A stretch of DNA of 64,000 bases from Ohtaekwangia kribbensis (GCF_042676245.1 NZ_JBHTKA010000008.1:806001-870000), one strand, 5' to 3'; counted from the stretch's first letter, positions 26,901 through 35,005 are shown. Made by a program: numbers and translations. The notes: generated by a model not told the origin, from the letters alone.

Positions 26901-26922
26901 TTTGTTACCGGATATATACCCT

Positions 26923-27345
26923 ATGAAAACCATATACATGTTCATGCTGATCGTTGCTGTATCAGCATGCTCCCTGAAACGCACCGGTGAAAAGACTGGC
27001 GAAGCTGTAGGCGAATTTATTAAAGGTGCTTCCAGCGGTGTGCAGAATTCTTTTAAAGTTGAAGTAGAGCTGAGTCCTGAGCTGAAACAGAAAGGACTTG
27101 AGCTTGGCAAAGTAATTATTGCCAATGACACGCTCGGAGTCGACAACTTGGTAAGTGTATACTGTATATTTAACCAGGATTTTGCAGACACTGTTTTACT
27201 GAAGGCGTACGACAACCAGAAACTTGAAACCGGAAGAAGTCGTGTAATCATTAAAGCAAAAAAGGATGATGCTGGCTTTTACGATTTCACTTTCGACAGA
27301 AGAACAAATCTGGATACGGAAGATTGCCGGTTGATACTTCAATAA
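26923..27345 (+). CDS. Small hypothetical lipoprotein
   Basis: 140 residues from MKTIYMFMLIVAVSACSL, with lipobox VSAC. The start is seven codons inside the longest frame because the signal begins there. The mature protein starts KRTGEKTGEAVGEFIKGASS and continues as a small beta-rich domain with DTLGVDNLVSVYCIFN. No family is recognised. It follows the oxidoreductase by 22 bp and belongs to the same operon. Confidence 0.7.
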   Translation: MKTIYMFMLIVAVSACSLKRTGEKTGEAVGEFIKGASSGVQNSFKVEVELSPELKQKGLELGKVIIANDTLGVDNLVSVYCIFNQDFADTVLLKAYDNQKLETGRSRVIIKAKKDDAGFYDFTFDRRTNLDTEDCRLILQ

Positions 27346-27376
27346 CGTAACGTTTAAAACTACAGATATATACTTC

Positions 27377-27835
27377 ATGAGATTCTTAATATTAACTATC
27401 GCAGTAGCTATCGGTTGCTGCAGTTGTAAGGAAGAGAAACCATCGGCAGCCAAAATGCGCGAAATCCTTCACGAACGAAATGAGAAACTTGGTGCTTTCT
27501 TCAAGGAAGGTGATGCCGAAAAGCTTGCATCGATGTATACGGATAGCGCGAAGCTCTGCCCGAACGGCACATACGAGATCTTCGTAGGCAAACAAACCAT
27601 TAAGAATTTCTGGAGTAGAGCGATGAAGGATTCGCAGTTACTCGATATGGACACTCAAACGCTTACAGTTGATGGCAACGGAGAGTATATATATGAAACC
27701 GGCAGAACCAAGACGAAGGTTAAGTACCAGGATTCCGTATTTGTTACCGAAGTGAAATTTGCCAATGTATGGAAACGCCAGCCCGATGGAACGTACCTGC
27801 TGGATGTTGATATCTGGAATGCCATATCGAAGTAA
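27377..27835 (+). CDS. DUF4440 / SnoaL-like lipoprotein
   Basis: 152 residues. The signal MRFLILTIAVAIGCCSCKE carries two candidate lipobox cysteines. The mature domain has the NTF2-like pattern of the ketosteroid isomerase superfamily: REILHERNEKLGAFFKEGD, LASMYTDSAKLCPNG, GKQTIKNFW and KRQPDGTYLLDVDIWN. Members of DUF4440 often follow catabolic genes but have no agreed function. It is last in the transporter operon. Its stop codon is one base away from that of the converging glycosyltransferase gene. Confidence 0.85.
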   Translation: MRFLILTIAVAIGCCSCKEEKPSAAKMREILHERNEKLGAFFKEGDAEKLASMYTDSAKLCPNGTYEIFVGKQTIKNFWSRAMKDSQLLDMDTQTLTVDGNGEYIYETGRTKTKVKYQDSVFVTEVKFANVWKRQPDGTYLLDVDIWNAISK

Positions 27836-27836
27836 C

Positions 27837-29018
27837 TCAGCGAAGGTGTCGGAATATAGCGCTGAACGCTTCGCTCAATTTTACTCTTGAATATTTTTCT
27901 TCGGCCAGCTTGCGACTCGCGAGTTGGCTTTGTTTTAACAGGGCTGGGCTGTTGATATATACCTGTATCTTCTGCGTAAAGTCTGTCGGCTGCTTTGAAT
28001 CACTGTAAAATCCGCAGCTATATTTCTCGATCTCATCTTTGATCCATCCACCGAAATTGATAACGATCAGTTTGCCGGCAGCGAGTCCGTCAAAATATTT
28101 ATTGGGCGATCCGGTTTCAAGAACAGGTAAAGGTTTATAACATATAAAGCTTGCATCGGTAACGTTCAGCAATTCTTTTACACCATCGCGGTTTGTAAAC
28201 GGTATAAACGTGAGATTATTTAGTCGCAGCGTTTTAGAGCTCTGTTGCAAACGCGTGGCCATACCGCCATCGCCACACAGGAAGAAGTGAACCGGCAATG
28301 AAGCTTTCTGACAATTGCGTGCGCACTCCAGGAAATAATCCAGTCCATTGGCATAACCGATCGCGCCTATATATGACACTACAAATTTATTGCTCACACC
28401 AAATTTGTTTTCAAGAATCGGGTTTTTAGACTCAGGAATATAGAACGCCGTGTCAGCCATGTTCGGTATCAGATGCACGTTTGTTCCCGGTGCCTTTTTT
28501 ACAATAGCATCTTTGATCATAGGCGACAGCGCTACCACCGACTGTGCTTGTTGATATATAGTCTTCTCAAGGCTATACAATGCCTGCTTGAAGAAGTAAT
28601 TTTTAATAACACCAATTTGTATAGGCGCATCCGGCCATAGGTCGCCTACTTCAAAAATATAGGGAATCTTATGCTGCTTCTTCAGCCATATAGCGGCCAG
28701 GCCGATGGTGAGCGGAACAGACATGGCGTAGCATACATCCACACCTTTTAAGGTTCCGGCCACGCGAACCGATTGAATTATATAGTTGATAAAGGAGCGG
28801 CTGCGTTTATAAAATCCAAACCTGTTTTCGTAAGCAATCGGCAGGTAGTGTATTTCTATTCCTTCGATATATTCCGTCCGTTCGTCCTTCTCATTGTGTC
28901 CTGTAATAACAACTGTCTCGATGCCGTGGTCTGTCAATGCTTTTGCGAGATAATAGGAGCGAAGAGCTCCACCACTTTGGGGTGTATTAAAATGTTGATG
29001 GAGAATCAGGACTTTCAC
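27837..29018 (-). CDS. GT4-family glycosyltransferase
   Basis: 393-residue retaining GT-B glycosyltransferase. The N-terminal Rossmann domain starts MKVLILHQHFNTPQSGGALR, a common GT4 opening. The C-terminal donor domain contains SYIGAIGYANGLDYFLE and, further on, VLETGSPNKYFDGLAAGK, where the E/G-S-P-N-K/K-x-F-D pattern binds the nucleotide sugar; this variant is typical of WbuB/WcaI-like enzymes. It probably acts in capsular or O-antigen polysaccharide synthesis, but no other polysaccharide genes are near. It is monocistronic. Confidence 0.9.
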   Translation of the reverse strand: MKVLILHQHFNTPQSGGALRSYYLAKALTDHGIETVVITGHNEKDERTEYIEGIEIHYLPIAYENRFGFYKRSRSFINYIIQSVRVAGTLKGVDVCYAMSVPLTIGLAAIWLKKQHKIPYIFEVGDLWPDAPIQIGVIKNYFFKQALYSLEKTIYQQAQSVVALSPMIKDAIVKKAPGTNVHLIPNMADTAFYIPESKNPILENKFGVSNKFVVSYIGAIGYANGLDYFLECARNCQKASLPVHFFLCGDGGMATRLQQSSKTLRLNNLTFIPFTNRDGVKELLNVTDASFICYKPLPVLETGSPNKYFDGLAAGKLIVINFGGWIKDEIEKYSCGFYSDSKQPTDFTQKIQVYINSPALLKQSQLASRKLAEEKYSRVKLSEAFSAIFRHLR

Positions 29019-29288
29019 GGTGCAAAGAAAGAAAAACAGTTAACAGTCGGACTCTGCGCACGGCAGTTTTTTTCCATCGCAAGCTTTATTATTTTTGTTA
29101 CGGAGTTAAACGCCTCTGAAAACACGCATATTTATTTCTACGCCTGGAAGGGCCTGATCATCGATGTTCCGTCAAGGAATGTCGCGTGCTGCTATCGGTT
29201 AGCAGTATGATACGATCGTGCAGACCGCACGTTATCTCAAGTCCTCTTTGAGAGGAGGTAATCTTTTGTATTTAAAATTCGAAATCAA

Positions 29289-29801
29289 ATGTTAGAAACA
29301 ACACGACTGAAGCTCGTGCCACTTACGCACGCGCAGTTAGTACTATATAAAAATGATCCACCGGCATTGGCCGTAAACCTGGGAGTAAAGTATGAAGTGA
29401 GACAAAACGATCCGCGCGTAGTAAAAGACCTGGAAGAAGCCATTGAATTCTGGCTCGACAAAACTCAAGTCTATGCGCATGCTTTTGAGTGGTATACCAA
29501 CTGGGAAATTCTGCTCAAACATGAACGCGTAGCGATTGGTGGAGTTGGCTTTGCAGGACTTCCGGATGATGAAGGTAAATCCATGGTGGGTTACGGACTT
29601 GATGTTCGTTATCACAGCAAAGGCTATGCAACGGAGGCTCTACAGGCACTCGCAGCCTGGGGCTTTGCACACGATAACTTGAAAACAATTATAGCCGATA
29701 CACCCGTTGAAAATATACCTTCACACCGAGTCCTCGTCAAAAATAAATTTGAGGAATATAGCCGCGATCAGGATTTGATTCATTGGCGGTTGAACCGTTA
29801 G
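29289..29801 (+). CDS. GNAT family N-acetyltransferase
   Basis: 170-residue RimJ/RimL-like acetyltransferase. It begins MLETTRLKLVPLTHAQLVLY, the usual opening of the RimJ group. Acetyl-CoA binding is in VRYHSKGYATEALQALAAW (R/Q-x-x-G-x-A/G-type motif A), followed by IIADTPVENIPSHRVLVKN, with the conserved N-x-x-S motif. Likely substrate is a protein N-terminus or small amine; not further resolved. A hairpin terminator-like structure follows. Confidence 0.9.
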   Translation: MLETTRLKLVPLTHAQLVLYKNDPPALAVNLGVKYEVRQNDPRVVKDLEEAIEFWLDKTQVYAHAFEWYTNWEILLKHERVAIGGVGFAGLPDDEGKSMVGYGLDVRYHSKGYATEALQALAAWGFAHDNLKTIIADTPVENIPSHRVLVKNKFEEYSRDQDLIHWRLNR

Positions 29802-29809
29802 TAATAATG

Positions 29810-29859
29810 GCTGCCAGCTTCCTGCTGGTAAATACTATAGATAGCTTGAAGCTGGCAGC
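29810..29859 (+). terminator. Hairpin after acetyltransferase gene
   Basis: The 12 bp arms GCTGCCAGCTTC / GAAGCTGGCAGC enclose a 26-base loop. Only a short AT-rich tail (TTAAAACATTT) follows, so termination may be weak or Rho-assisted. Confidence 0.6.
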
Positions 29860-29980
29860 TTAAAACATTTATGAAGGTGTAACTAAATGTTGGTGACTTG
29901 CGATTAAAAAGATATACATTTGATCGCTGCATCACTCGTGAGTAAAGCAAACGAAGTGTTGTTAGCAAAGTTTTTTCTCA

Positions 29981-30898
29981 ATGAGTAAACCTTCTTCTTC
30001 GGGCTATTTTATAGGCGGTGTGTTGATCGCACTGGCTGGTGCCATTTGCTTCTCTACAAAAGCAATATTCGTTAAGCTGGCGTACCGCGACACGGGTATT
30101 GATGCTATAACCTTGCTGGCACTGCGCATGCTTTTTTCGCTTCCTTTCTTTGTTGTCTCTGCCGCATTTGCTTCGCGTAAGGAGGGCAACGTAAAGTTTA
30201 CTTCAAAGCAATGGGTTATTGTTGCTGTGGTGGGCTTGCTAGGATACTATATCAGCAGCCTGCTCGACTTTTTGGGATTGCAGTATATATCAGCCGGTAT
30301 GGAGCGACTTATTTTATTTATATACCCTACGCTGGTATTGCTCATGTCGGCTATTTTCTTCAAACAGAAAATTAATAAGTATCAATGGCTGGCGCTCATC
30401 ATAACATATGTTGGTCTTGCCCTGGCATTTTATAGCGAGGTAGATTGGACTGCAGAGCAAAACAATGATTTTTACCTCGGTGCTGTATTGATATTTTCAT
30501 GCGCCATTACCTATGCGCTATACATCGTAGGCAGCGGTCAGATTATACCACAGGTAGGTGCTGCCAAGTTCAACAGTTATGCCATGACATTTGCATCGGT
30601 AGGCGTGTTGCTTCATTACGCCATTGCCAGCGATACTTCGTTGTTCAACCTTTCGCCCAGGGTGTATTTTTATAGCGTGATGATGGCACTGGTGAGTACG
30701 GTTATTCCATCGTATCTCGTAACGGAAGGGATAAAACGTATAGGTTCTGATAATGCCGCGATTGTCGGGAGCATCGGACCAATGTCTACCATATTGCAGG
30801 CCTATATCTTATTGCATGAGCCCGTGTTTGTGCTACAGATTGTAGGAACAATTCTGATACTGGCCGGTATATTATTGATCGGTAAGAAAGGGAAGTAG
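29981..30898 (+). CDS. EamA/DMT-family transporter
   Basis: Ten predicted membrane helices in 305 residues, formed by two EamA repeats (PF00892). The second repeat starts near GAVLIFSCAITYALY. The end of the first repeat has GMERLILFIYPTLVLLMSA and the C-terminus ends VGTILILAGILLIGKKG, both typical. Members export amino acids or other metabolites; no ligand can be assigned. It is followed by the secreted YCII gene about 110 bp later, probably under its own promoter. Confidence 0.9.
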   Translation: MSKPSSSGYFIGGVLIALAGAICFSTKAIFVKLAYRDTGIDAITLLALRMLFSLPFFVVSAAFASRKEGNVKFTSKQWVIVAVVGLLGYYISSLLDFLGLQYISAGMERLILFIYPTLVLLMSAIFFKQKINKYQWLALIITYVGLALAFYSEVDWTAEQNNDFYLGAVLIFSCAITYALYIVGSGQIIPQVGAAKFNSYAMTFASVGVLLHYAIASDTSLFNLSPRVYFYSVMMALVSTVIPSYLVTEGIKRIGSDNAAIVGSIGPMSTILQAYILLHEPVFVLQIVGTILILAGILLIGKKGK

Positions 30899-31011
30899 TC
30901 GCGCGGCTTTCAGCAAGGGAAGTTGTATATTTCAATATAGTTTCCTGGCGCTTCGGTTTTTAAAAATCTCCTGCGTGCGGAAACTCCCGCGATTCTTTTT
31001 AAGTTTCCGCT

Positions 31012-31656
31012 ATGAAGAAGATATTGCTTGTCACCCTGCTGTTTATAAACTTTGTCGCGCTTGGTCAGAAATATACTTTCGTATTTCTACACAAACGAAC
31101 AGACGCGCCCTCCATGCCCAAAGAGCAACTGGATAAGTTGATGGAAGGACACATGGCTAATATTAACCGGCTTGCCAAAGAAGGTAAACTGGTTTCGGCA
31201 GGACCATTTGAAGGTGGCGGTGGTATATTTATACTCAACACGCAATCGGTAGACGAAGCAAAGCAATGGCTAAGTACCGACCCGGGCGTACAGGCTAACC
31301 GTTGGAATATTGAGATGCTCCCCTATACTTCGCGCGTGAGCAAACCTTGCAAAGCACCGGAACCGTATGAGATGGTGTCCTATTCATTTATTCGCTTCGA
31401 TGCTGTGGTAAGTAAATTTACCGCATCCAATTACCCACAGATCATTGAGAAGCATAATGCATTTATAAAGAAGTTGGTAGATACAGGCAACGTTGTTACA
31501 GAAGGCATCTTTGGTGATCATGACGGAGGTATTCTCATTATGCGTGGTGAACTGCAAAAAGAAGTAATTGAGGCCGACCCAGGTTTGCAGGAAGGACTCC
31601 TGGAAATAACATATAAAACACTGTGGATCGCGAAAGGATCTTTCTGCGAGAAGTGA
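31012..31656 (+). CDS. Secreted protein with two YCII-related domains
   Basis: 214 residues. The signal peptide MKKILLVTLLFINFVALGQ is followed by two tandem YCII-like units. Unit one (about 20-105) contains KLMEGHMANINRLAKEGKL with the conserved His, then AGPFEGGGGIFIL and WLSTDPGVQANRWNIEMLP. Unit two (about 120-210) repeats the plan with IIEKHNAFIKKLVDTGNVV, EGIFGDHDGGILIM and EADPGLQEGLLEI. YCII domains are usually single-domain cytosolic proteins, so a duplicated, exported form is unusual. Function unknown. Confidence 0.85.
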   Translation: MKKILLVTLLFINFVALGQKYTFVFLHKRTDAPSMPKEQLDKLMEGHMANINRLAKEGKLVSAGPFEGGGGIFILNTQSVDEAKQWLSTDPGVQANRWNIEMLPYTSRVSKPCKAPEPYEMVSYSFIRFDAVVSKFTASNYPQIIEKHNAFIKKLVDTGNVVTEGIFGDHDGGILIMRGELQKEVIEADPGLQEGLLEITYKTLWIAKGSFCEK

Positions 31657-31668
31657 CAACCAACCTGA

Positions 31669-32283
31669 TTAGTGATGCAGTTTGAAAGAGCCTTCTTCTT
31701 CGTCTTTAGGTTGAGATGACGGATCGAACAGAAACTCTTTAAATACTTCCCATATTTTTCCGTTGTGTTTCAGCAATACAATACTCTCAACATCAAAGCG
31801 GGCTGAGAATTTTCGCTCCTGAAATTCGGCCCATGCTTTTTCGAACATCGGCTTTTTCAGATCGCGAAACGCTAAGGTGAGGTGAGGATGGAAGGGCTGA
31901 TCTTTATACGATGCGTTGAACAAATTGAGCTCCCGCTTACAAAAACGATGAAGCTCTTTGTTGAGCAAGCTCAGCGCATCATTCGAAACTACATCTATAA
32001 AAATTACACGGGGTACAAAGGCGTTGAAGTTGTGTAACTCTATTTTAAACGAAGGGCGACCTACTGAAAATTTTTCGAATGCATCGATCAGTTCACATTC
32101 TTTTTCCTCCTTCCATTTAAAAGGCATGTGCAGTGTAATGTGAGGTGGAGAATTGAGTGAAGCTTTGCTATTATACTGATCGCGAAAATAATTTTTAAGT
32201 CGTAAGGCATCATCCGAAACCGGAGGAGGCGGAATAAGGGCGATGAAATATTGCTTTAACTTCTCTTCGCTTCGACCTGGCAT
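31669..32283 (-). CDS. 2H phosphoesterase (2'-5' RNA ligase family)
   Basis: 204-residue protein with two H-x-T/S-L motifs, HITLHMPF near residue 40 and HPHLTLAF near residue 130, which form the catalytic pair of the 2H superfamily. Family members hydrolyse or ligate 2',3'-cyclic and 2'-5' phosphodiesters in RNA; the cellular substrate is not known. The ATG lies within the last 28 bases of the upstream epimerase gene, so translation is probably coupled. No second start is available before the first motif. Confidence 0.9.
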   Translation of the reverse strand: MPGRSEEKLKQYFIALIPPPPVSDDALRLKNYFRDQYNSKASLNSPPHITLHMPFKWKEEKECELIDAFEKFSVGRPSFKIELHNFNAFVPRVIFIDVVSNDALSLLNKELHRFCKRELNLFNASYKDQPFHPHLTLAFRDLKKPMFEKAWAEFQERKFSARFDVESIVLLKHNGKIWEVFKEFLFDPSSQPKDEEEGSFKLHH

Positions 32284-33179
32284 AAATCTTCGAGGGCAGT
32301 TTTCAGGTCTGGAAATTCGAAAACAAATTCTTCATCTAATAATCTTTGCGGATAAACTTTTCTGCTTTTTAGGACAAGTTCCGTTTCCGTACGGATCAGC
32401 GCAGCGCCACATTCGAGCAATGGTGTGGGTAATGACAATGCGATGCGGACGTGTAAGCTATGTCGCAGGCTTTTCATAAAGTCACTATTGCATACTGGTT
32501 GTGGCGAGCAAACGTTATAAACACCTGTCACGGGTTTTTGTATAAGCCATTCTATCACGCTGCAGAAGTCATGTACATGTATCCAGCTGAAAAATTGTTT
32601 GCCACTGCCCATCGCACCACCTAGCCCTGCTTTGACAAGTTTTATGAGTGGAACGAGTGCTCCGCCCGTTACATCCAGCACAATGGATGTTCGCAGTGCT
32701 ACTTGGCGAGTTTGTGGAGTGATACATTCATTGAAAACAGCTTCCCATTTTCGGCATACATCCATCGAGAAATCGTGACCGATCTCACCATGTTGTTCAT
32801 CCATGAATTTATCGTACGAACCTTTATATATAGTAGCTGAGCTCGAGTTAAGCCAGGCTTTGGGCGGATGTATACATTGGCGAACGGCCTCTCCCAACAC
32901 GCGCGTAGAAGCAAGTCTTGAAGCATAGATTTGTTGCTTATTTGCTTCGGTATACCGGCAATCAACAGACTTGCCACTCAGGTTGATCAGCGCCTCAGTA
33001 CCTTCGAGTTCGTGCCTCCAGTCTTGCAACGTTCTGCCATCCCAGTAAACTTCCTTAACAAGCCTGCTGCTTTTCTGTGGCTTCCGTGAAAGTATAGTTA
33101 CCTCTATATTTTTATTGGTGAAGTAACCGGTTAACGCTTTTCCCAAAAAGCCGGAACCACCCGCTATGACAATTTTCAT
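32256..33179 (-). CDS. TIGR01777 family NAD(P)-dependent epimerase (YfcH/SulA-like)
   Basis: 307-residue short-chain dehydrogenase-type protein. The Rossmann motif MKIVIAGGSGFLGKALTGYF opens the chain. The TIGR01777-specific YWDGRTLQDW and ALINLSGKSVDCRYTEANK follow, then the NSSSATIYKGSYD segment with the catalytic Tyr-x-x-x-Lys position replaced or shifted, as is usual in this family. A C-terminal DUF1731 part ends near RKVYPQRLLDEEFVFEFPDL. Role unknown; related genes were linked to cell-division inhibition. It overlaps the 2H phosphoesterase gene downstream. Confidence 0.92.
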   Translation of the reverse strand: MKIVIAGGSGFLGKALTGYFTNKNIEVTILSRKPQKSSRLVKEVYWDGRTLQDWRHELEGTEALINLSGKSVDCRYTEANKQQIYASRLASTRVLGEAVRQCIHPPKAWLNSSSATIYKGSYDKFMDEQHGEIGHDFSMDVCRKWEAVFNECITPQTRQVALRTSIVLDVTGGALVPLIKLVKAGLGGAMGSGKQFFSWIHVHDFCSVIEWLIQKPVTGVYNVCSPQPVCNSDFMKSLRHSLHVRIALSLPTPLLECGAALIRTETELVLKSRKVYPQRLLDEEFVFEFPDLKTALEDLCQVEAKRS

Positions 33180-33195
33180 TTTAGTATAAATTTAT

Positions 33196-33268
33196 TTCCC
33201 ACAGAGAGTGCAGATTAACGCAGATAAGATATACCGGACAGCTTCTGCGATCTGCACCTTCTGGTGGG
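33196..33268. repeat. CGCAGAT-type repeat, inverted pair (copy 2)
   Basis: The left half (TTTCCCACAGAGAGTGCAGA, then TTAACGCAGATAAG) and the right half, read on the other strand (CCCACCAGAAGGTGCAGATC, then GCAGAAG), are imperfect inverted copies. The RNA can therefore fold into a long interrupted hairpin. It matches the single copy at 11589-11620. It lies between two minus-strand genes with no T-run. Confidence 0.65.
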
Positions 33269-33276
33269 CCTGAATT

Positions 33277-33639
33277 TTAAGCTATGACCTTCTCCGCATG
33301 TGCCTTTCTTCTCAGACTAAAGAGAATGAACAGGTTAAAGAAGTGCATGCCTCCCAATACGAGGATGATCCAGCCGATTTTTTCACTAAGCACTTCTATC
33401 ATTGACTGAATATCATCTATGCTGTCCCATATCTTAAGTGTATATACTGCGTAGCCAATGTTTACCAGGTAGAATCCAACCAACAATAATTTATTAACGC
33501 TATCCGCCAGTGTATTGTCCTGGTGAAATATTTCAACCAGAAACACGCGACCGTTTTTAAAGAGTGTTCGGGCTACCCACATGGTTAGAAAAATTGTAAT
33601 GGGCAGATAGATGCTGTAGGTTATTACGGTGTAGTTCAT
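33277..33639 (-). CDS. Small four-helix membrane protein
   Basis: 120 residues with four hydrophobic stretches: NYTVITYSIYLPITIFLTMW, LLLVGFYLVNIGYAVYTL, IGWIILVLGGMHFFNLFILF and a charged C-terminal tail RRKAHAEK. The family is not recognised. It is the second of two membrane-protein genes that follow the GbsR-type regulator, 25 bp after the first. Confidence 0.75.
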   Translation of the reverse strand: MNYTVITYSIYLPITIFLTMWVARTLFKNGRVFLVEIFHQDNTLADSVNKLLLVGFYLVNIGYAVYTLKIWDSIDDIQSMIEVLSEKIGWIILVLGGMHFFNLFILFSLRRKAHAEKVIA

Positions 33640-33664
33640 AAAATATATAGTTTAGTAAAGAGAA

Positions 33665-34063
33665 TTAAAAGTTGATGTGCGTTAGAAACTTACCACCACC
33701 GGTCTTTTTCGCAAGCGTCCACTGCCAGGTTGTTATATAGTAGTATATACCCAGTATCCATGCCGGAATAGTCCAATAGAGTTTCAATGCAAGATGTGGA
33801 GCACCACCGTTGCCAATGTTAAGTGTGGCTAAGAGGCTCAGCAGATAAAATACAGACACCATCAGGTGTGTGAGCTTTGCCGGAAAATGAGGAGTGCGTG
33901 CAATTACAGAAATAAGGGAGCTCGTAAATTGCCAGGGACCGAGGTACAATTGTATCATGAGTATAGCGATAAACACGTCAGACTTGCTAAAAATGGCTCC
34001 TGTCACGAAAATCAATCCTCCCAGCATGATTAGCGACTGAATTGTAAAATCTATATATTTCAT
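33665..34063 (-). CDS. Small membrane protein
   Basis: 132 residues with about four membrane helices (for example IQSLIMLGGLIFVTGAIF and ALKLYWTIPAWILGIYYYIT). The C-terminus is polar with TTWQWTLAKKTGGGKF. No family is recognised. It probably has its own promoter after the regulator's terminator; its upstream region contains the palindrome TATTTTC-A-GAAAATA (34072-34086), a candidate operator. Confidence 0.75.
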   Translation of the reverse strand: MKYIDFTIQSLIMLGGLIFVTGAIFSKSDVFIAILMIQLYLGPWQFTSSLISVIARTPHFPAKLTHLMVSVFYLLSLLATLNIGNGGAPHLALKLYWTIPAWILGIYYYITTWQWTLAKKTGGGKFLTHINF

Positions 34064-34071
34064 ATATTTAG

Positions 34072-34086
34072 TATTTTCAGAAAATA
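34072..34086. promoter_or_regulatory. Palindrome upstream of the first membrane-protein gene
   Basis: A perfect 15-base symmetric sequence TATTTTCAGAAAATA lies directly before the start of the gene at 34063 and is followed by TTGAAAG, which also occurs in the arms of the larger palindrome in front of gbsR (34648-34673). It overlaps a TATCTTTC -7-like element, so binding would block transcription. Confidence 0.45.
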
Positions 34087-34100
34087 TTGAAAGATAGGTT

Positions 34101-34126
34101 TAAAAAAAATGAAGTTTTCACTTCAT
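34101..34126 (-). terminator. Terminator spanning the stop codon of the GbsR-type gene
   Basis: On the minus strand ATGAAGT-GAAA-ACTTCAT folds into a 7 bp stem, with the TGA stop codon straddling stem and loop, followed by a run of eight T residues. This places a strong intrinsic terminator inside the last codons of the regulator gene, upstream of the two membrane-protein genes. Confidence 0.75.
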
Positions 34127-34621
34127 GATTTTTAAGAGAACGTTCCAGAACCAACTCTCTTCCGACTTAATAAAAGTCTCGAGGAGGCCGTCTGATTTCT
34201 CGGCAAAGTTCTTCAGATCTTTCACCACACGTTTCAGTTCCTTGGTGTCTTCTGATCCATCACTCTGCACATCGTTCACTTCGCGCAATACTTTTAGTAT
34301 AGGTTCGAGCTCGCGCTTTCTTCTTTCCTTTGCTACTTGCCTGGCCAGCGCCCAGATGTCTTTCTCTGATTTGAAAAACTCTTTGCGCTCTCCCGGTATC
34401 AGTATTCTCGATATAATTCCCCAGTCAAGCAGTGCGCGAATGTTCATGTTCGCATTTCCTCTTGATATGGAGAGCTCCAGCATAATCTCTTCTGTAGAAA
34501 GAGGTTTGGGAGATATCATCAGAAGGGCATGTATCTGTGCCATGGTTTTATTCAGTCCCCAGCTATAGCCCAGGTTTCCCCACGCCTGTATCAGTTCTTC
34601 TTTTGCCTCTACATACTTCAT
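34118..34621 (-). CDS. GbsR/MarR family transcriptional regulator
   Basis: 167 residues. A MarR-like winged-helix domain occupies about 15-90, with SWGLNKTMAQIHALLMISP then STEEIMLELSISRGNANMNI (recognition helix SRGNANMNIRALLDWG), the typical GbsR pattern. The C-terminal half is helical and charged and probably dimerises. The start is the seventh codon of the longest frame because upstream sequence is the promoter and operator. A perfect 10-bp inverted repeat lies directly upstream, suggesting autoregulation. It is followed by its own terminator and two membrane-protein genes that it may control. Confidence 0.88.
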   Translation of the reverse strand: MKYVEAKEELIQAWGNLGYSWGLNKTMAQIHALLMISPKPLSTEEIMLELSISRGNANMNIRALLDWGIISRILIPGERKEFFKSEKDIWALARQVAKERRKRELEPILKVLREVNDVQSDGSEDTKELKRVVKDLKNFAEKSDGLLETFIKSEESWFWNVLLKIMK

Positions 34622-34647
34622 ACGATATAAAAGTAACAATTGTTTCT

Positions 34648-34673
34648 AAACTTTCAATAGTTTTTGAAAGTTT
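34648..34673. promoter_or_regulatory. Perfect inverted repeat upstream of GbsR-type gene
   Basis: The arms AAACTTTCAA / TTGAAAGTTT (10 bp, six-base spacer) lie 26 bases before the gbsR start, where an autoregulatory operator is expected. Length and symmetry fit a winged-helix dimer. Confidence 0.6.
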
Positions 34674-34684
34674 CCTATAAAAAG

Positions 34685-34720
34685 AAACCCTGGCTGTTAA
34701 TAACCAGGGTTTTTCTTTTT
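34685..34720 (-). terminator. Intrinsic terminator after the HU gene
   Basis: The stem AAACCCTGG / CCAGGGTTT (9 bp) has an 11-base loop and A/T runs on both sides. On the minus strand it terminates the HU gene ending at 34736. Confidence 0.85.
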
Positions 34721-34735
34721 GTGAATCAATGTTGA

Positions 34736-35005
34736 TTACAGTTTGCCAGAAAGCTCTTTGCTAGCTTTGAATTTGGCAACCTTCTTTGCTTTGATCTTGA
34801 TGGTTTCACCAGTGAAAGGGTTGCGGCCTTTACGCGCAGCTCTCTTTGCTACAGAGAATGTACCAAAGCCAGTAAGCGTAAGCTTGTCACCTTTCTTCAA
34901 TGTTTTTTCAACTGCTCCAATGAATGATTCCAATGCAGTGTTAGCAGCTACTTTTGTAATACCTGTGTCTTCTGCGATCTTGGCAATTAATTCAGCTTTT
35001 GTCAT
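34736..35005 (-). CDS. HU family DNA-binding protein
   Basis: 89 residues: MTKAELIAKIAEDTGITKVA, the KLTLTGFGTFSV segment, the DNA-contacting arm AARKGRNPFTGE and the C-terminal AKKVAKFKASKELS. This is canonical HU/HBb with intact R-N-P tip for DNA bending. The frame opens 20 codons earlier, but that stretch contains the promoter, so MTKAEL is the start. Nucleoid-associated; the gene stands alone with a strong promoter and terminator, as expected for an abundant protein. Confidence 0.97.
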   Translation of the reverse strand: MTKAELIAKIAEDTGITKVAANTALESFIGAVEKTLKKGDKLTLTGFGTFSVAKRAARKGRNPFTGETIKIKAKKVAKFKASKELSGKL

